DNA of 64,000 nucleotides, from the NCBI GenBank assembly GCA_029959865.1, contig JASCPE010000005.1, positions 62,001 through 126,000 of the forward strand. Reading direction: 5' to 3'. Made by a program: the position numbers and the translations under genes. Positions 7,161 to 16,196 of the stretch are shown here, in pieces. The notes beneath the pieces were generated by a model, which had not been told where the DNA came from, made no database searches, and worked only from the letters and a program-made list of their open reading frames with translations. The stretch comes from Microbacteriaceae bacterium PS02070 (GTDB lineage Bacteria; Actinomycetota; Actinomycetes; Actinomycetales; Microbacteriaceae). The stretch's first letter is position 1. The number at the start of each line of letters is the position of its first letter.

Positions 7161-8822
7161 TTAGGTAACGATGCGTCCCTCCTCAAGGCGCAGAGTGCGA
7201 TCGGCGAGTCCCGCGGGGACATCGACGTGGGAGATGAGGAGAACGCTGCGATCGGTGGTCGCCGCAAGCAGATCTGTGAGCAACGCCACCGAGGCCGCCG
7301 GATCAACACCGGCGGTCGGTTCGTCCAGCACCAGCACGGGGAAGCGCGCCAGCAGCGCGCGGGCGAGGGCAAGGCGCTGCGCCTGACCTCCCGACACGAG
7401 CACCCCGCGTTCACCCACGCGCGCATCGAGCCCGCCGCGATCATGCGCCCAGTCGGTGAGACCGACGCTCTCCAACGCTGCCCACAGGTCATCGTCGGAA
7501 GAGTCGTCGCGGGCGAAGAGCAGGTTCTGACGAATTGACTCGTCGAACAGGTAGGGCGTCTGTTCCACCAGGCCGACGGTGCGGCGCAGATCGTCTCCCG
7601 CGATCGTGTTCGTATCGACGCCGCCCACGGTGTAGCTGCCCGTGTGCGCGAGGAATCGTACGAGGGTATGGGCGAGAGTTGTCTTGCCGCCGCCGCTCGG
7701 GCCCTCAACGACGACCCGCTCCCCGGGTGCGAGAGTGAAGGACACATCCTGAAGACTGGCGTGAGCCGCGCCGGGCCAGTGCACCGTGACATCGGTGAGA
7801 ACGATCCCCGCGCCCACAGGCGGCGCGGTGTTGGTCGAACGAGGCTCATTCGTCGGCAGCTCCGCCGGGATCTGAGACGGGACCAGCTCCGCGATGCGGG
7901 TGGCGGCGGCACGCACCTGACGCCATGACGCCAACGCGAGGGGCACGGGGCCGAAGACCTCGAAGACGGCGATGGGCACGAGGACGACCACTGCGAGGCC
8001 GGGACCACTGAGCCCGGACCCGAGGTGAGGAGCTGCAGTGATCAGCGCAAGGAGCGACGCAGCGCCCGCAAGGACCGACACGACGGCGGACGTCAGCCCC
8101 TGCGCGAGCGCACGGCGCATCGTCGCGCGTCTGAGAGCCGCGTCGGCGCGAGCGACGCGCTCCGCGGCGACCCCCTGTGCGTCGTAGGCGATGAGGACAT
8201 CGAGGGACTGCAGCTGGTCGGTCAGCGCATCGGTGACAGCGGCACGCAGGGGCGCAAGCTCACGCTCAGCTCGGGCTCCTGTCGCCCAGCCCACACCGAC
8301 TGCGATGACGAAGGCGACCGCCAGAGACGCGAGCAGAGTCAGGGCCGCGGGCACAGACACAACGGCCACGAATGCGACGCTCGCCAGTGAGGTGACCCCC
8401 GCGACCGTCAGGGGCAGCACGACGCGCAGGGGGAGGTTCTGCAGCTCTTCGACATCATCGACCAGGCCCGCGAGCAGTGAGCCTCGCTTCGTCCGCCCCA
8501 GTCCATCCGGCGCGAGCGGTACGAGGCGTCGCACCAGCCCAGAGCGCACTGTAGCCAGTTGAGCGAGGGCGGCGTTGTGACTTGCGAGCCGCTCGAGATA
8601 GCGGAAGACACCGCGACCCAGTGCGCACGCGCGAACGACGACGATGACAGCGGAGAGGTACATCAGCGCGGGCTGCTCCGCGGCGCGTGTGATGAGCCAG
8701 GCGCTCGCGGCGAGCAAAGCGATTGAGGAGGCCGCGGTGCCGAAGCCCCACAGCACTGCGGGGACAAAGGAGCGCAGAGGGGGCTGGGCGGAGCGGAGGA
8801 CGGCAGCGACGTCGTTGTTCAT
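7161..8822 (-). CDS. cydC: Thiol reductant ABC exporter, CydC subunit
   Basis: The predicted protein has 553 residues: six transmembrane helices (about 20-310) and a C-terminal ATP-binding domain. Walker A is GPSGGGKTTLA, the signature VSGGQAQRLALARA and Walker B FPVLVLDEPTAG. CydDC is a heterodimeric exporter of cysteine and glutathione across the inner membrane and is needed for cytochrome bd assembly. The gene is last in cydABDC and its ATG overlaps the cydD stop by 4 nt. The assignment as CydC rather than CydD rests on gene order and the N-terminal ALRSAQPPLRSF-type helix preceding TM1. Its 3' end faces the HerA-like gene only 40 bp away, with no obvious terminator. Confidence 0.9.
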   Translation of the reverse strand: MNNDVAAVLRSAQPPLRSFVPAVLWGFGTAASSIALLAASAWLITRAAEQPALMYLSAVIVVVRACALGRGVFRYLERLASHNAALAQLATVRSGLVRRLVPLAPDGLGRTKRGSLLAGLVDDVEELQNLPLRVVLPLTVAGVTSLASVAFVAVVSVPAALTLLASLAVAFVIAVGVGWATGARAERELAPLRAAVTDALTDQLQSLDVLIAYDAQGVAAERVARADAALRRATMRRALAQGLTSAVVSVLAGAASLLALITAAPHLGSGLSGPGLAVVVLVPIAVFEVFGPVPLALASWRQVRAAATRIAELVPSQIPAELPTNEPRSTNTAPPVGAGIVLTDVTVHWPGAAHASLQDVSFTLAPGERVVVEGPSGGGKTTLAHTLVRFLAHTGSYTVGGVDTNTIAGDDLRRTVGLVEQTPYLFDESIRQNLLFARDDSSDDDLWAALESVGLTDWAHDRGGLDARVGERGVLVSGGQAQRLALARALLARFPVLVLDEPTAGVDPAASVALLTDLLAATTDRSVLLISHVDVPAGLADRTLRLEEGRIVT

Positions 8823-10456
8823 CGAGTCACCGTTGCTTCCACTCGAACGACTCGGTCAGCGATTTCCCGTGCGCTCTCGCGGTGTGAGATGAGGAGGATG
8901 GGTGTTCCGCCGTTCGCGGTCGTGCGCAGTTCCCTCCACAGAGCTGCCTCGGTGTCGCGGTCCAGGGCGCTGGACGGCTCATCGAGAATGAGCGCTCTGT
9001 CGGGGTCGAGTCGGTAGAAGGCACGGGCAATGGAGACGCGTTGCGCCTGGCCACCGGACAGTCCTGACCCGGCGACACCCACGACCGTGCCGGGGTCGAG
9101 CGATGACGCCTGCGCGCGTCGGAGCGCATCGGCGACGCGTTCTGAGTCAGGCTCGGGATCCCCAAGGGCAACGTTCTCGGCCACGGTCCCGGAGACGAGG
9201 CCGTGCTGCTGGCCTGCCCAGGCGATCGCCGCACGTCGCGCCTCGGGCGCGGCCTCCCCACCCACGCGCACCTCACCATCATGCTCAGCGAAGCCGAGGA
9301 TCGCAGCGACGACGCTGGACTTTCCACTTCCGCTCGGGCCCTGCACGAGTACGAGCTCGCCCGGGCCGACGGACAGGTCGACCGGGGGCAGGGTGTGCTC
9401 GCCCCGGCGCACGGCCAACCCGGTTGCGTCGATGGTCGGGTCGCTCTGCCGATACACCGACGCGCCGCTGGTGACGGCCATACCCTCGGCGGCGGTGAGG
9501 GCTTCGAAGATCTCCTCGGTTGCTGCCACACCTTCGGCGGCGGCATGGAACTGGACTCCGACCTGACGGATCGGAAGGTACGCTTCGGGCGCCAGCAGGA
9601 GCACGAACAGGCCGATCAGAAGCGTGAGGTCGCCGTCGAGGAGGCGCAGACCGATCGTCACGGCGATCAGAGCGACCGAGAGCGATGCGAGAAACTCCAG
9701 TGCGAATCCGGAGATGAAGGAAACGCGCAGAACCGTCATGGTCTCACGCTTGTATGCGCGGGTGACCGTATCGATGGTCTCCGCCGCGCGATGGTGCCGA
9801 CCGAACAGCTTGAGTGTCCCCAGCCCGCCGACCGTGTCCGCGAATCGCGCGGCCAAGGTCCGCAGGGTATCGAACTGCTTGCGCTGCACACTGCGCGTCG
9901 CAAGCCCGATCAGCACCATGAAGATCGGGATGAGGGGAAGGGTGACGACGACGATCACCCCGGAGACCCAGTCAGCGAGGAAGATCGTCAGAGTCACCAG
10001 GGGAGTGGTGATCACCGTCGCGACCAATTGGGGGAGGTAACGGCCGAAGTAGGCATCCAGCGCCTCCAGGCCATGGCCGGCGGTGACCGCGAGCGATGCG
10101 GTGTTGCGCCGGGAGACCCACGCTGGCCCCAGAGTGGCGATCGCGCTGACAAGCCGCGCCCGCAGCTGTTGCGAGGCGCGGGCCGCCCCCCGGGCACTGG
10201 TGACCTCGGCGGCGACGAGGAGCAGTCCTCGAGCGATCAGAAGGGCGGCGGCACCGCCCAGAAGCGGAAGGAGAGAGGCCACCGACTCGCCCGAGATGGC
10301 GCCGACGAGGGCGTTGGTGAGCAGCCACGCGAAGGCGATGATGACCGCGGTCTGAGCAAGCGTGATCGCCGCAGAGATCGCGAAGAATCCCCGCGCGGCA
10401 CGCGCATACCGAAGGAGCCGCGGGTCGACGGGGCCGCGACTGGCCGGGCTGGTCAT
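8819..10456 (-). CDS. cydD: Thiol reductant ABC exporter, CydD subunit
   Basis: The predicted protein has 545 residues, with an N-terminal six-helix membrane domain (DPRLLRYARAARGFFAIS onward) and an ATPase domain. Walker A is GPSGSGKSSVV, the ABC signature GLSGGQAQRVSIARA and Walker B RALILDEPSSALD. It pairs with CydC as an exporter of thiol reductants to the cell-envelope side, supporting haem insertion into cytochrome bd. It starts 33 bp after cydB and overlaps cydC by 4 nt, so all four genes are probably one transcript. Confidence 0.92.
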   Translation of the reverse strand: MTSPASRGPVDPRLLRYARAARGFFAISAAITLAQTAVIIAFAWLLTNALVGAISGESVASLLPLLGGAAALLIARGLLLVAAEVTSARGAARASQQLRARLVSAIATLGPAWVSRRNTASLAVTAGHGLEALDAYFGRYLPQLVATVITTPLVTLTIFLADWVSGVIVVVTLPLIPIFMVLIGLATRSVQRKQFDTLRTLAARFADTVGGLGTLKLFGRHHRAAETIDTVTRAYKRETMTVLRVSFISGFALEFLASLSVALIAVTIGLRLLDGDLTLLIGLFVLLLAPEAYLPIRQVGVQFHAAAEGVAATEEIFEALTAAEGMAVTSGASVYRQSDPTIDATGLAVRRGEHTLPPVDLSVGPGELVLVQGPSGSGKSSVVAAILGFAEHDGEVRVGGEAAPEARRAAIAWAGQQHGLVSGTVAENVALGDPEPDSERVADALRRAQASSLDPGTVVGVAGSGLSGGQAQRVSIARAFYRLDPDRALILDEPSSALDRDTEAALWRELRTTANGGTPILLISHRESAREIADRVVRVEATVTR

Positions 10457-10489
10457 AGAACGATCCTGCCTGATCGCAGGCGCTGTCGC

Positions 10490-11521
10490 TCAGTGGGCGA
10501 CAGCGTCAGCTTGCTCGATGGTCTTGCGGAAGACGCGCTTACGGAAGACCCAGTACGTCCAGCCTTGATACAGCAGAACCATGGGGATACAGATGACCGC
10601 CGCCCAGGTCATAATCGTCAGGGTGTAATCCGTGCTCGATGCATTCTCGATCGTGAGGCTCGCGCCGCCCTCAAGGGTGGTCGGCATCACAAAGGGGAAG
10701 AGCGCCAGCCACAGGGTGAGTACGGCAAAGACGATCGTGACGCAGCCGAAGAGGAACGCCCAGCCGTCCCGCTCCAGCCAGGCGGTCAGCGTCGCAGTGA
10801 TGAGGGCGACGGCTGCCACCGCGCCGCATGCGATGACCGCCCACAGCAGGGGTGCGTCACGGCCGGCCGCGATCGTGATCGTCCAGACGACCGTGACTGC
10901 GGCCGCGAGAATCGTGGGGATCGAGACGCGGCGGGCGAGGATGTGCGCACGCTGCTTGACTTCGCCGTCGGTCTTCAAGGCGACGAAAGAGACGCCGTGG
11001 AGGAAGAAGAGCAGCACGAGCGTGAGGCCGACCCACAGCCCGTACGGGTTGAGGAGGGTCAGCACGGTGCCCGCGTACTCGTGGTTCTCATCGAGCGGCA
11101 CACCCTGCACGATGTTGCCGACGGCGACGCCCCAGAGGAACGCCGGAACGACCGAACCGATCACGATGAACGTGTCGAAACGACGCCGCCATGAGGGGTC
11201 GTCGCGCTGGTGGCGGTACTCGAAGGAAACGCCGCGGAGGATGAGGGCAAGGAGGATGAGCAGCAGCGGGAGGTAGAAGCCGCTGAACAGCGTCGCGTAC
11301 CACTCCGGAAAGGCCGCGAACAAGCAGGCCCCGGCGACGATGACCCACGTCTCGTTCAGATCCCAGACGGGGCCGATCGTGTTGATCACCTGGCGTCGGG
11401 AGACATTGTCCTTGCCCAGGAAGGGGAGCGACATTCCGACACCGAAGTCGAAGCCGTCGAGCACGAAGTACCCCACGAAGAGGACACCGACAATGAAGAA
11501 CCAGAGGTAGGCGAGATCCAT
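10490..11521 (-). CDS. cydB: Cytochrome bd ubiquinol/menaquinol oxidase subunit II
   Basis: The predicted protein has 343 residues and about eight to nine transmembrane helices. The N-terminus DLAYLWFFIVGVLFVGYFVL, then DGFDFGVGMSLPFLGKD, is characteristic of CydB. NTIGPVWDLNETWVIVAG is the conserved TM2 region, containing the Trp-Asp and Glu residues of the haem pocket and proton path. Subunit II stabilises the haems carried by CydA in the high-affinity terminal oxidase. It begins 9 bp after cydA. The enzyme would supply a low-oxygen route for electrons that Mqo and LldD put into the quinone pool. Confidence 0.95.
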   Translation of the reverse strand: MDLAYLWFFIVGVLFVGYFVLDGFDFGVGMSLPFLGKDNVSRRQVINTIGPVWDLNETWVIVAGACLFAAFPEWYATLFSGFYLPLLLILLALILRGVSFEYRHQRDDPSWRRRFDTFIVIGSVVPAFLWGVAVGNIVQGVPLDENHEYAGTVLTLLNPYGLWVGLTLVLLFFLHGVSFVALKTDGEVKQRAHILARRVSIPTILAAAVTVVWTITIAAGRDAPLLWAVIACGAVAAVALITATLTAWLERDGWAFLFGCVTIVFAVLTLWLALFPFVMPTTLEGGASLTIENASSTDYTLTIMTWAAVICIPMVLLYQGWTYWVFRKRVFRKTIEQADAVAH

Positions 11522-11530
11522 GACGCTTTC

Positions 11531-12952
11531 CTAGTAAACCGTGGTCGGGGTCTTCTCCACGGACGACTCTCGTCCGTGCGCATCCTCGTCGATCGGATCA
11601 GGGCCCTTCTGCGCGGCCTTGACGATGAGCCGGAACTCGACCACGGCAAGGGATGCGTAGATCGCCGTGAACGAGATGAGGGAGATGAGTACCGTCCATC
11701 CCGGGACGCTCGGTGAGACCCCGTCCTCGGTCAGCATGAGGCTGAACACGATCCACGGTTGGCGACCCATTTCCGTGAACACCCATCCGACGAGTCCGCC
11801 GAGGAGCGGGAGCGGTGCCGACCAGATGGCGACCTTCCACATCCACTTCGCGACCGGACGCTTTGCCTTCTTGCGGGTGAGCCAGAGGCCGGCGATCGCG
11901 ACGAGGGTGGCGGCGCCGCCGAGACCGATCATCCAACGGAACGACCAGTAGGTGATCCAGATGATGGGCGTGTAGTCGATGCCAACGCCGTACATCGCCT
12001 CGTACTCGGCCTGCAGGTCTGTCAGACCTTCGACGCATCCGTCGAACGAGTGCGTGGAGAGGAATGACAGGAGATAGGGCACGCGAAGCGACCAGATCTC
12101 GCTCGTCCCATCGGGAGTGCCGATCGAGAAGATCGAGAACGACGCATCCGCGCCGCACGCGGTATGCCACAGCGCCTCGGCCGCAGCCATCTTCATCGGC
12201 TGCGTGTCGACCATCACGAGGCTGAGCTGGTCGCCCGTGAGCGCCGTCAGCGCGAAGTTGATGATGACGAACCAGGCGCCGAACTTCAGCGCCGGAAGCA
12301 TCACATCCAGATGCTGCGCACGCGAGAGATGCCACGCCGCGACCGCGACGATCACACTGCCCGCGAACATGAACGCCGAGAACAGGGTGTGCGGGAATGC
12401 CGCGAGGGCGACCGGGTTGGTCAGAAGCGCAAAGAAGTCGACGAGCTCCGCCCGGCGGCCGTCGGCGGACATCTCGAACCCGACGGGATTCTGCATGAAC
12501 GCATTGGCCGCGATGATGAAGTACGCCGACAGGATCGAGCCGAACGCTGTCATCCAGATGGCGAACAGGTGCAGTGCGCGCGGGAGACGGTTCCAGCCGA
12601 AGATCCAGAGGCCGATGAAGGTGGCTTCGAAGAAGAAGGCGAGGAGACCCTCGAACGCGAGTGGGGCGCCGAAGACGTCGCCGACGAATCGTGAGTACGA
12701 GGACCAGTTCATTCCGAACTGGAACTCCTGCACGATGCCGGTGACGACGCCCATCGCGAAGTTGATCAGGAAGATCTTCCCGAACAGCCGCGTCAGTTGG
12801 AGCCAGCGCACTTCGCCCGTGCGATACCAAACGGTCTGGAAGATGGCGACCACAAGTGCCATGCCGAGCGTCAGCGGCACGAAGAGATAGTGGTACAGCG
12901 TCGTCAGTCCGAATTGCCAACGCGCGAGGATGAGCGGGTCAAGAAAGTCCAT
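11531..12952 (-). CDS. cydA: Cytochrome bd oxidase subunit I
   Basis: The predicted protein has 473 residues and about nine transmembrane helices. Haem ligand His21 is visible in LTTLYHYLFVPLTLGM, and the conserved MGRQPWIVFSLMLTEDG segment after the quinol loop is intact. The length fits a short-Q-loop form. It oxidises menaquinol and reduces oxygen to water at haem d without proton pumping. ATG 12952 is chosen because ggagg precedes it by 7 nt; upstream residues in the same frame are unconserved. It is the first gene of cydABDC, in a 211-bp divergent intergenic region with a hypothetical gene. Confidence 0.95.
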   Translation of the reverse strand: MDFLDPLILARWQFGLTTLYHYLFVPLTLGMALVVAIFQTVWYRTGEVRWLQLTRLFGKIFLINFAMGVVTGIVQEFQFGMNWSSYSRFVGDVFGAPLAFEGLLAFFFEATFIGLWIFGWNRLPRALHLFAIWMTAFGSILSAYFIIAANAFMQNPVGFEMSADGRRAELVDFFALLTNPVALAAFPHTLFSAFMFAGSVIVAVAAWHLSRAQHLDVMLPALKFGAWFVIINFALTALTGDQLSLVMVDTQPMKMAAAEALWHTACGADASFSIFSIGTPDGTSEIWSLRVPYLLSFLSTHSFDGCVEGLTDLQAEYEAMYGVGIDYTPIIWITYWSFRWMIGLGGAATLVAIAGLWLTRKKAKRPVAKWMWKVAIWSAPLPLLGGLVGWVFTEMGRQPWIVFSLMLTEDGVSPSVPGWTVLISLISFTAIYASLAVVEFRLIVKAAQKGPDPIDEDAHGRESSVEKTPTTVY

Positions 12953-13000
12953 AGATTCTCCTCCACGACTCCTTCCTTGCAACTGAAGGTACTCCTGTTT

Positions 13001-13024
13001 CGTGCCCTAAGCGAAACGGGCACG
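13001..13024. promoter_or_regulatory. Hairpin/dyad upstream of cydA
   Basis: cgtgccc at 13001-13007 pairs with gggcacg at 13018-13024 across a 10-nt loop, about 49 bp upstream of cydA. An overlapping gtttcg/cgaaac pair offers an alternative fold. It lies in the cydA promoter region and might be an operator. It does not match the Rex consensus ttgtgaannnnnnttcacaa. Confidence 0.35.
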
Positions 13025-13163
13025 GGGAGCGTCTTCCCCCCTTCCGAGGGGAGTGATGGAGAGGCAGCGTCGAGCCGCCGCGTCTCGGATGCCCTTCCGT
13101 CATCGAGACCCCTCAGCTAACGTCGACCGAAACTGCGTCGCCGTTCCTGCGGAAGGGAAATGT

Positions 13164-13715
13164 ATGGGCCTGTGGGACAAGATCACGTCTGCGTTTAAAA
13201 TGCCGGATATCCAGGGCATTCTGACCGAGAAGCTCGGCGACGAGCCCTATCTCGCGCACACGATCGTGCTGGCATCGACCTCGAAGGGCATCGAGAACGT
13301 ATCGATCGGACCGAAGTTCAAAAGCGTGTCGGACGTCGCGTCCGATGCGATCAAAGGTGGGGTCAACTCCGCGCTCGACGCGCGTCACCTGCAGGGCGCG
13401 CCCGGTTCGATCGCTCGCCAGTTGCCGGTGACTCCGACTCCGATCGTGCTGCTGCTGGGCGGCGACTCCCTGTCGTTCTGGGAGTTCGGCATGGGTGAGA
13501 AGCGCCACAATCCACCCCTGCTGGGTCGGGTTGCCCGAAGCGACGTCGCTTCGATCACCGACACCGGCAAGCGCACCGCGCGCGGTCACATCCGACTGAC
13601 CTTCCACGACGGGTCGTTCGCGGACTATCAGTCCACCGTCGACCCGGGTGAGCAGTTCTGGGCCGCTGCCGATGCATTCGGCGGGCCCGCGCAGGAGACC
13701 GCGCCGCCCGCCTGA
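13164..13715 (+). CDS. Conserved hypothetical protein, possible PH-like fold
   Basis: The predicted protein has 183 residues, soluble, with no signal peptide. ATG 13164 is preceded by ggaaggga at the right spacing, and the protein opens MGLWDKITSAFKMPDIQGIL. The first half carries a K/G-rich segment (KFKSVSDVASDAIKGGVNSA). The second half (about 95-175) has alternating hydrophobic strands (PIVLLLGGDSLSFWEFGMG, RGHIRLTFHDGSFADYQS) that resemble a bacterial PH-like beta-barrel. I do not recognise a named family. It diverges from cydA and ends in a strong bidirectional terminator. Confidence 0.7.
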   Translation: MGLWDKITSAFKMPDIQGILTEKLGDEPYLAHTIVLASTSKGIENVSIGPKFKSVSDVASDAIKGGVNSALDARHLQGAPGSIARQLPVTPTPIVLLLGGDSLSFWEFGMGEKRHNPPLLGRVARSDVASITDTGKRTARGHIRLTFHDGSFADYQSTVDPGEQFWAAADAFGGPAQETAPPA

Positions 13716-13728
13716 GTCGGCCGACGTC

Positions 13729-13770
13729 CGAGAGCCCGGTCGCTTCTCTCGGAAGCTGACCGGGCTCTCG
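13729..13770. terminator. Bidirectional nested hairpin between convergent genes
   Basis: A perfect 13-bp stem (cgagagcccggtc at 13729-13741, complement at 13758-13770) encloses a 16-nt loop. The loop itself contains a 5-bp hairpin (gcttc/gaagc). It starts 13 bp after the stop of the hypothetical gene and precedes the end of the convergent LLM gene. There is no T-tract, as is common for actinobacterial terminators. Confidence 0.7.
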
Positions 13771-13827
13771 CGCGCACACGTGTTTGCGGCATGACCTCGA
13801 CGCGACGAGCTCCGATGAGCCCGCGCC

Positions 13828-14859
13828 TCAACTCTCGGTGGTGGGCTTCCAGCCGAGCTCGGGCGCGACGTACTTCGCGAAGTTCTCCACGATCCGCAGA
13901 TTGAACGCGGGACCCAGCTGCGAGGGGATGGTGAGCATCAGGGTGTCCGCGCTCATCACGGCCGCATCGTTCTTCAGTTCCTGCACGAGAACGTCGGGCG
14001 TCGCGGCGTAGCTCTTGCCGAAGGTCGAGCGGAAGCCGTCGATGTAACCGACGCCGCCCTGCTCGCTCTGGCCGCCGAAGTACATGTGGTCTTCGGCGGT
14101 GACGAGCGGAAAGATGCTGCGGCTGACCGACACGCGCGGCGTGCCTTCGTGGCCTGCGTCACGCCATGCCTGGCGGAAACCATCGATCTGTTCGGCTTGA
14201 AGCTGGTCGAAGGGGATGTTCGCGTCCTCGGTGAGCAACGTCGAGGACATGAGGTTCACGCCCACTCGTCCCGCCCACTCAGCCGTTTCGCGCGTGCCCG
14301 CTCCCCACCACACGTGAGAACGCAGCGTGGGGGAGTGCGGCTCGATCCGCTGGCGGCCGGTGCCGCCGCCGAAGGGGCTGCGCGGGTCGCGATCGGCGAA
14401 TCCTTCGCCGTCGATCGCGCGGAGGAAGGTGTCGAAATGTGCGCGCGCGATATCGGCGCCGCGAGGGTCCTGTGATCCGGTGTACCCGAATGCCTCGTAC
14501 CCGCGCACAACGGTCTCGGGTGAACCGCGGCTGACGCCGAGCGCGAGACGACCGTCGCTGAGCAAGTCGAGCGCCGCTGCGTCCTCGGCGAGGTGGAGGG
14601 GGTTTTCGTACCGCATATCGATGACGCCGGTGCCGACTTCGATGCGCGTGGTCCGTGCCGCGATCGCAGACAGCAAGGTCATCGGCGCGGCCTGCTGGCG
14701 GGCGAAGTGGTGCACGCGGAAGTAGACGCCGTTGACGCCGAGCTCATCCATGCCTTCGGCAAGCTCGATCGCCTGATGCATCGAGTCGCGTGCGGTGAGT
14801 TCCCGGCCGCCGCCGAGGGGGCCGTAGTGACCAAAAGAGAGTGTGCCGAAGCGTTCCAT
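13828..14859 (-). CDS. LLM-class flavin-dependent oxidoreductase
   Basis: The predicted protein has 343 residues with a bacterial luciferase-like TIM barrel. Visible marks are FGTLSFGHYGPLGGG at the N-terminus, MTLLSAIAARTTRIEVGTGV and DLLSDGRLALGVSRGSPETV, typical of LLM monooxygenases using FMNH2 or F420H2. The substrate is unknown. ATG 14859 begins at MERFGTLSF; upstream in-frame residues are not conserved. Only a weak ribosome-binding site is seen. It diverges from the thiolase gene across a 118-bp region containing a 24-bp perfect palindrome, so both genes may share a regulator. Confidence 0.82.
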   Translation of the reverse strand: MERFGTLSFGHYGPLGGGRELTARDSMHQAIELAEGMDELGVNGVYFRVHHFARQQAAPMTLLSAIAARTTRIEVGTGVIDMRYENPLHLAEDAAALDLLSDGRLALGVSRGSPETVVRGYEAFGYTGSQDPRGADIARAHFDTFLRAIDGEGFADRDPRSPFGGGTGRQRIEPHSPTLRSHVWWGAGTRETAEWAGRVGVNLMSSTLLTEDANIPFDQLQAEQIDGFRQAWRDAGHEGTPRVSVSRSIFPLVTAEDHMYFGGQSEQGGVGYIDGFRSTFGKSYAATPDVLVQELKNDAAVMSADTLMLTIPSQLGPAFNLRIVENFAKYVAPELGWKPTTES

Positions 14860-14923
14860 GCTGGGGAGAACGCTACCCTGACGTGATCTATTCCGTCGCA
14901 TGAAAATCTCGGGCTCCGTGCAT

Positions 14924-14947
14924 CATCCTGCGCGATCGCGCAGGATG
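14924..14947. promoter_or_regulatory. 24-bp perfect palindrome between LLM gene and thiolase
   Basis: catcctgcgcga is followed immediately by its exact reverse complement, with no spacer. It lies 30 bp upstream of the thiolase start and 64 bp upstream of the divergent LLM gene start. A dyad of this length at a divergent promoter is typical of a TetR-type repressor operator. Such repressors often control fatty-acid genes. No regulator gene is adjacent. Confidence 0.6.
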
Positions 14948-14977
14948 GGAGACACTCCCCAGCGAAGGCGGTCACTG

Positions 14978-16186
14978 ATGACACACGCATACGTGTACGA
15001 CGCCCTGCGCACACCGCGCGGCAAGAATCGTCACGGGGCGCTCAACGACGTTCCCGCGGTGGATCTTGTCGTCACCCTGATGCGCGCGCTCGGCGACCGG
15101 CACGCTGACCTTGACCTCGCGCGGATCGAGGATGTGGTGCTCGGAGTCGTCTCGCCCGTCGGCGAGCAGGGAGGCGACATCGCCCGCACAGCCGTGCTCG
15201 CGGCGGGGCTGCCTGAATCCGTGCCCGGGATGCAGGTCAACCGATTCTGCGCATCGGGGCTGGAAGCGGTCAACCTCGCGGCGCAGAAGGTGGGCTTCGG
15301 ATCAGAAGATCTCGTGCTCGCCGGTGGCGTCGAATCGATGTCGCGCGTCCCGCTCGGTTCCGACGGCGGCGCCTTCGCGCAGGGGGACACGGCGTCCTCG
15401 AATACCTCTCTCGTCCCGCAGGGCATCAGCGCCGACCTCATCGCCACGATCGAGGGCTTCTCTCGAGAAGACGTCGACGCGTACGCCGCCCGGTCCCAGC
15501 AGCGCGCCGACGTCGCGTGGCGCGAGAGGCGATTCGCCCGCTCGATCGTTCCCGTGGTTGGCCCGGACGGGGCGGTTCTCCTTGACCACGACGAGCACCG
15601 ACGGCCCGGCTCGACGGTGGAGTCGCTCGGCCAGCTTCCGGCGAGTTTCGCGCGCCTCGGTGTCGAGGGTGGATACGACGCCATCGTGCGTCAGAGGTAC
15701 CCGCATCTCGACGCCATCGACCATGTCCACGGCCCCGGAAACTCGTCCGGAATCGTCGACGGGGCGGGGCTCGTGCTCGTGGGGTCCCAAGCGGCCGGGG
15801 CGGCATCGGGAATGACGCCTCGTGCGCGGATCGTGTCTACGGCCGTCGTGGGCACAGAACCGATCATCATGCTCACCGGACCGGCCCCCGCAACTCAGAA
15901 GGCGCTGGACCGCGCTGGACTCTCCCTCGAGGACATCGATCTGTTCGAAGTGAACGAGGCCTTCGGTGCTGTGGTGCTGAAGTGGCAGCGAGACCTCGGG
16001 GTTCCCGACGAGAAGGTGAACGTCAATGGCGGCGCGATCGCGCTCGGCCACCCCCTCGGGGCAACCGGCGCGATGATCCTCGGCACCCTCCTGGACGAGC
16101 TGGAGCGGCGGGACCTGCGCCGCGGGCTTGCCACCTTGTGCGTCGGGGCGGGGATGGGGATCGCGACGGTGATCGAACGGATCTGA
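14978..16186 (+). CDS. Acetyl-CoA C-acyltransferase (thiolase)
   Basis: The predicted protein has 402 residues with the two-domain thiolase fold. The nucleophilic cysteine C91 is in [12 protein letters not shown], the catalytic histidine in [15 protein letters not shown] and the second acid/base cysteine in LCVGAGMG. The N-terminus [13 protein letters not shown] resembles FadA-type degradative thiolases, catalysing CoA-dependent cleavage of 3-ketoacyl-CoA in fatty-acid oxidation. No FadB partner is in the window, so a biosynthetic acetoacetyl-CoA role remains possible. ATG 14978 follows a gaagg motif. The preceding palindrome suggests regulated expression. Confidence 0.9.
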   Translation: MTHAYVYDALRTPRGKNRHGALNDVPAVDLVVTLMRALGDRHADLDLARIEDVVLGVVSPVGEQGGDIARTAVLAAGLPESVPGMQVNRFCASGLEAVNLAAQKVGFGSEDLVLAGGVESMSRVPLGSDGGAFAQGDTASSNTSLVPQGISADLIATIEGFSREDVDAYAARSQQRADVAWRERRFARSIVPVVGPDGAVLLDHDEHRRPGSTVESLGQLPASFARLGVEGGYDAIVRQRYPHLDAIDHVHGPGNSSGIVDGAGLVLVGSQAAGAASGMTPRARIVSTAVVGTEPIIMLTGPAPATQKALDRAGLSLEDIDLFEVNEAFGAVVLKWQRDLGVPDEKVNVNGGAIALGHPLGATGAMILGTLLDELERRDLRRGLATLCVGAGMGIATVIERI

Positions 16187-16196
16187 TCCGTCTCGG

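Noticed and set aside
9203..11194. A 663-codon open frame on the plus strand
   Set aside because: It lies opposite cydD and cydB, whose domains are complete. Its translation is rich in Arg/Gly/Asp with no recognisable domain, as expected for an antisense frame in GC-rich DNA.
12953..13163. Rex operator in front of cydA
   Set aside because: No ttgtgaannnnnnttcacaa-like site is present. The dyad at 13001-13024 has a different sequence, so it is reported only as an unassigned hairpin.
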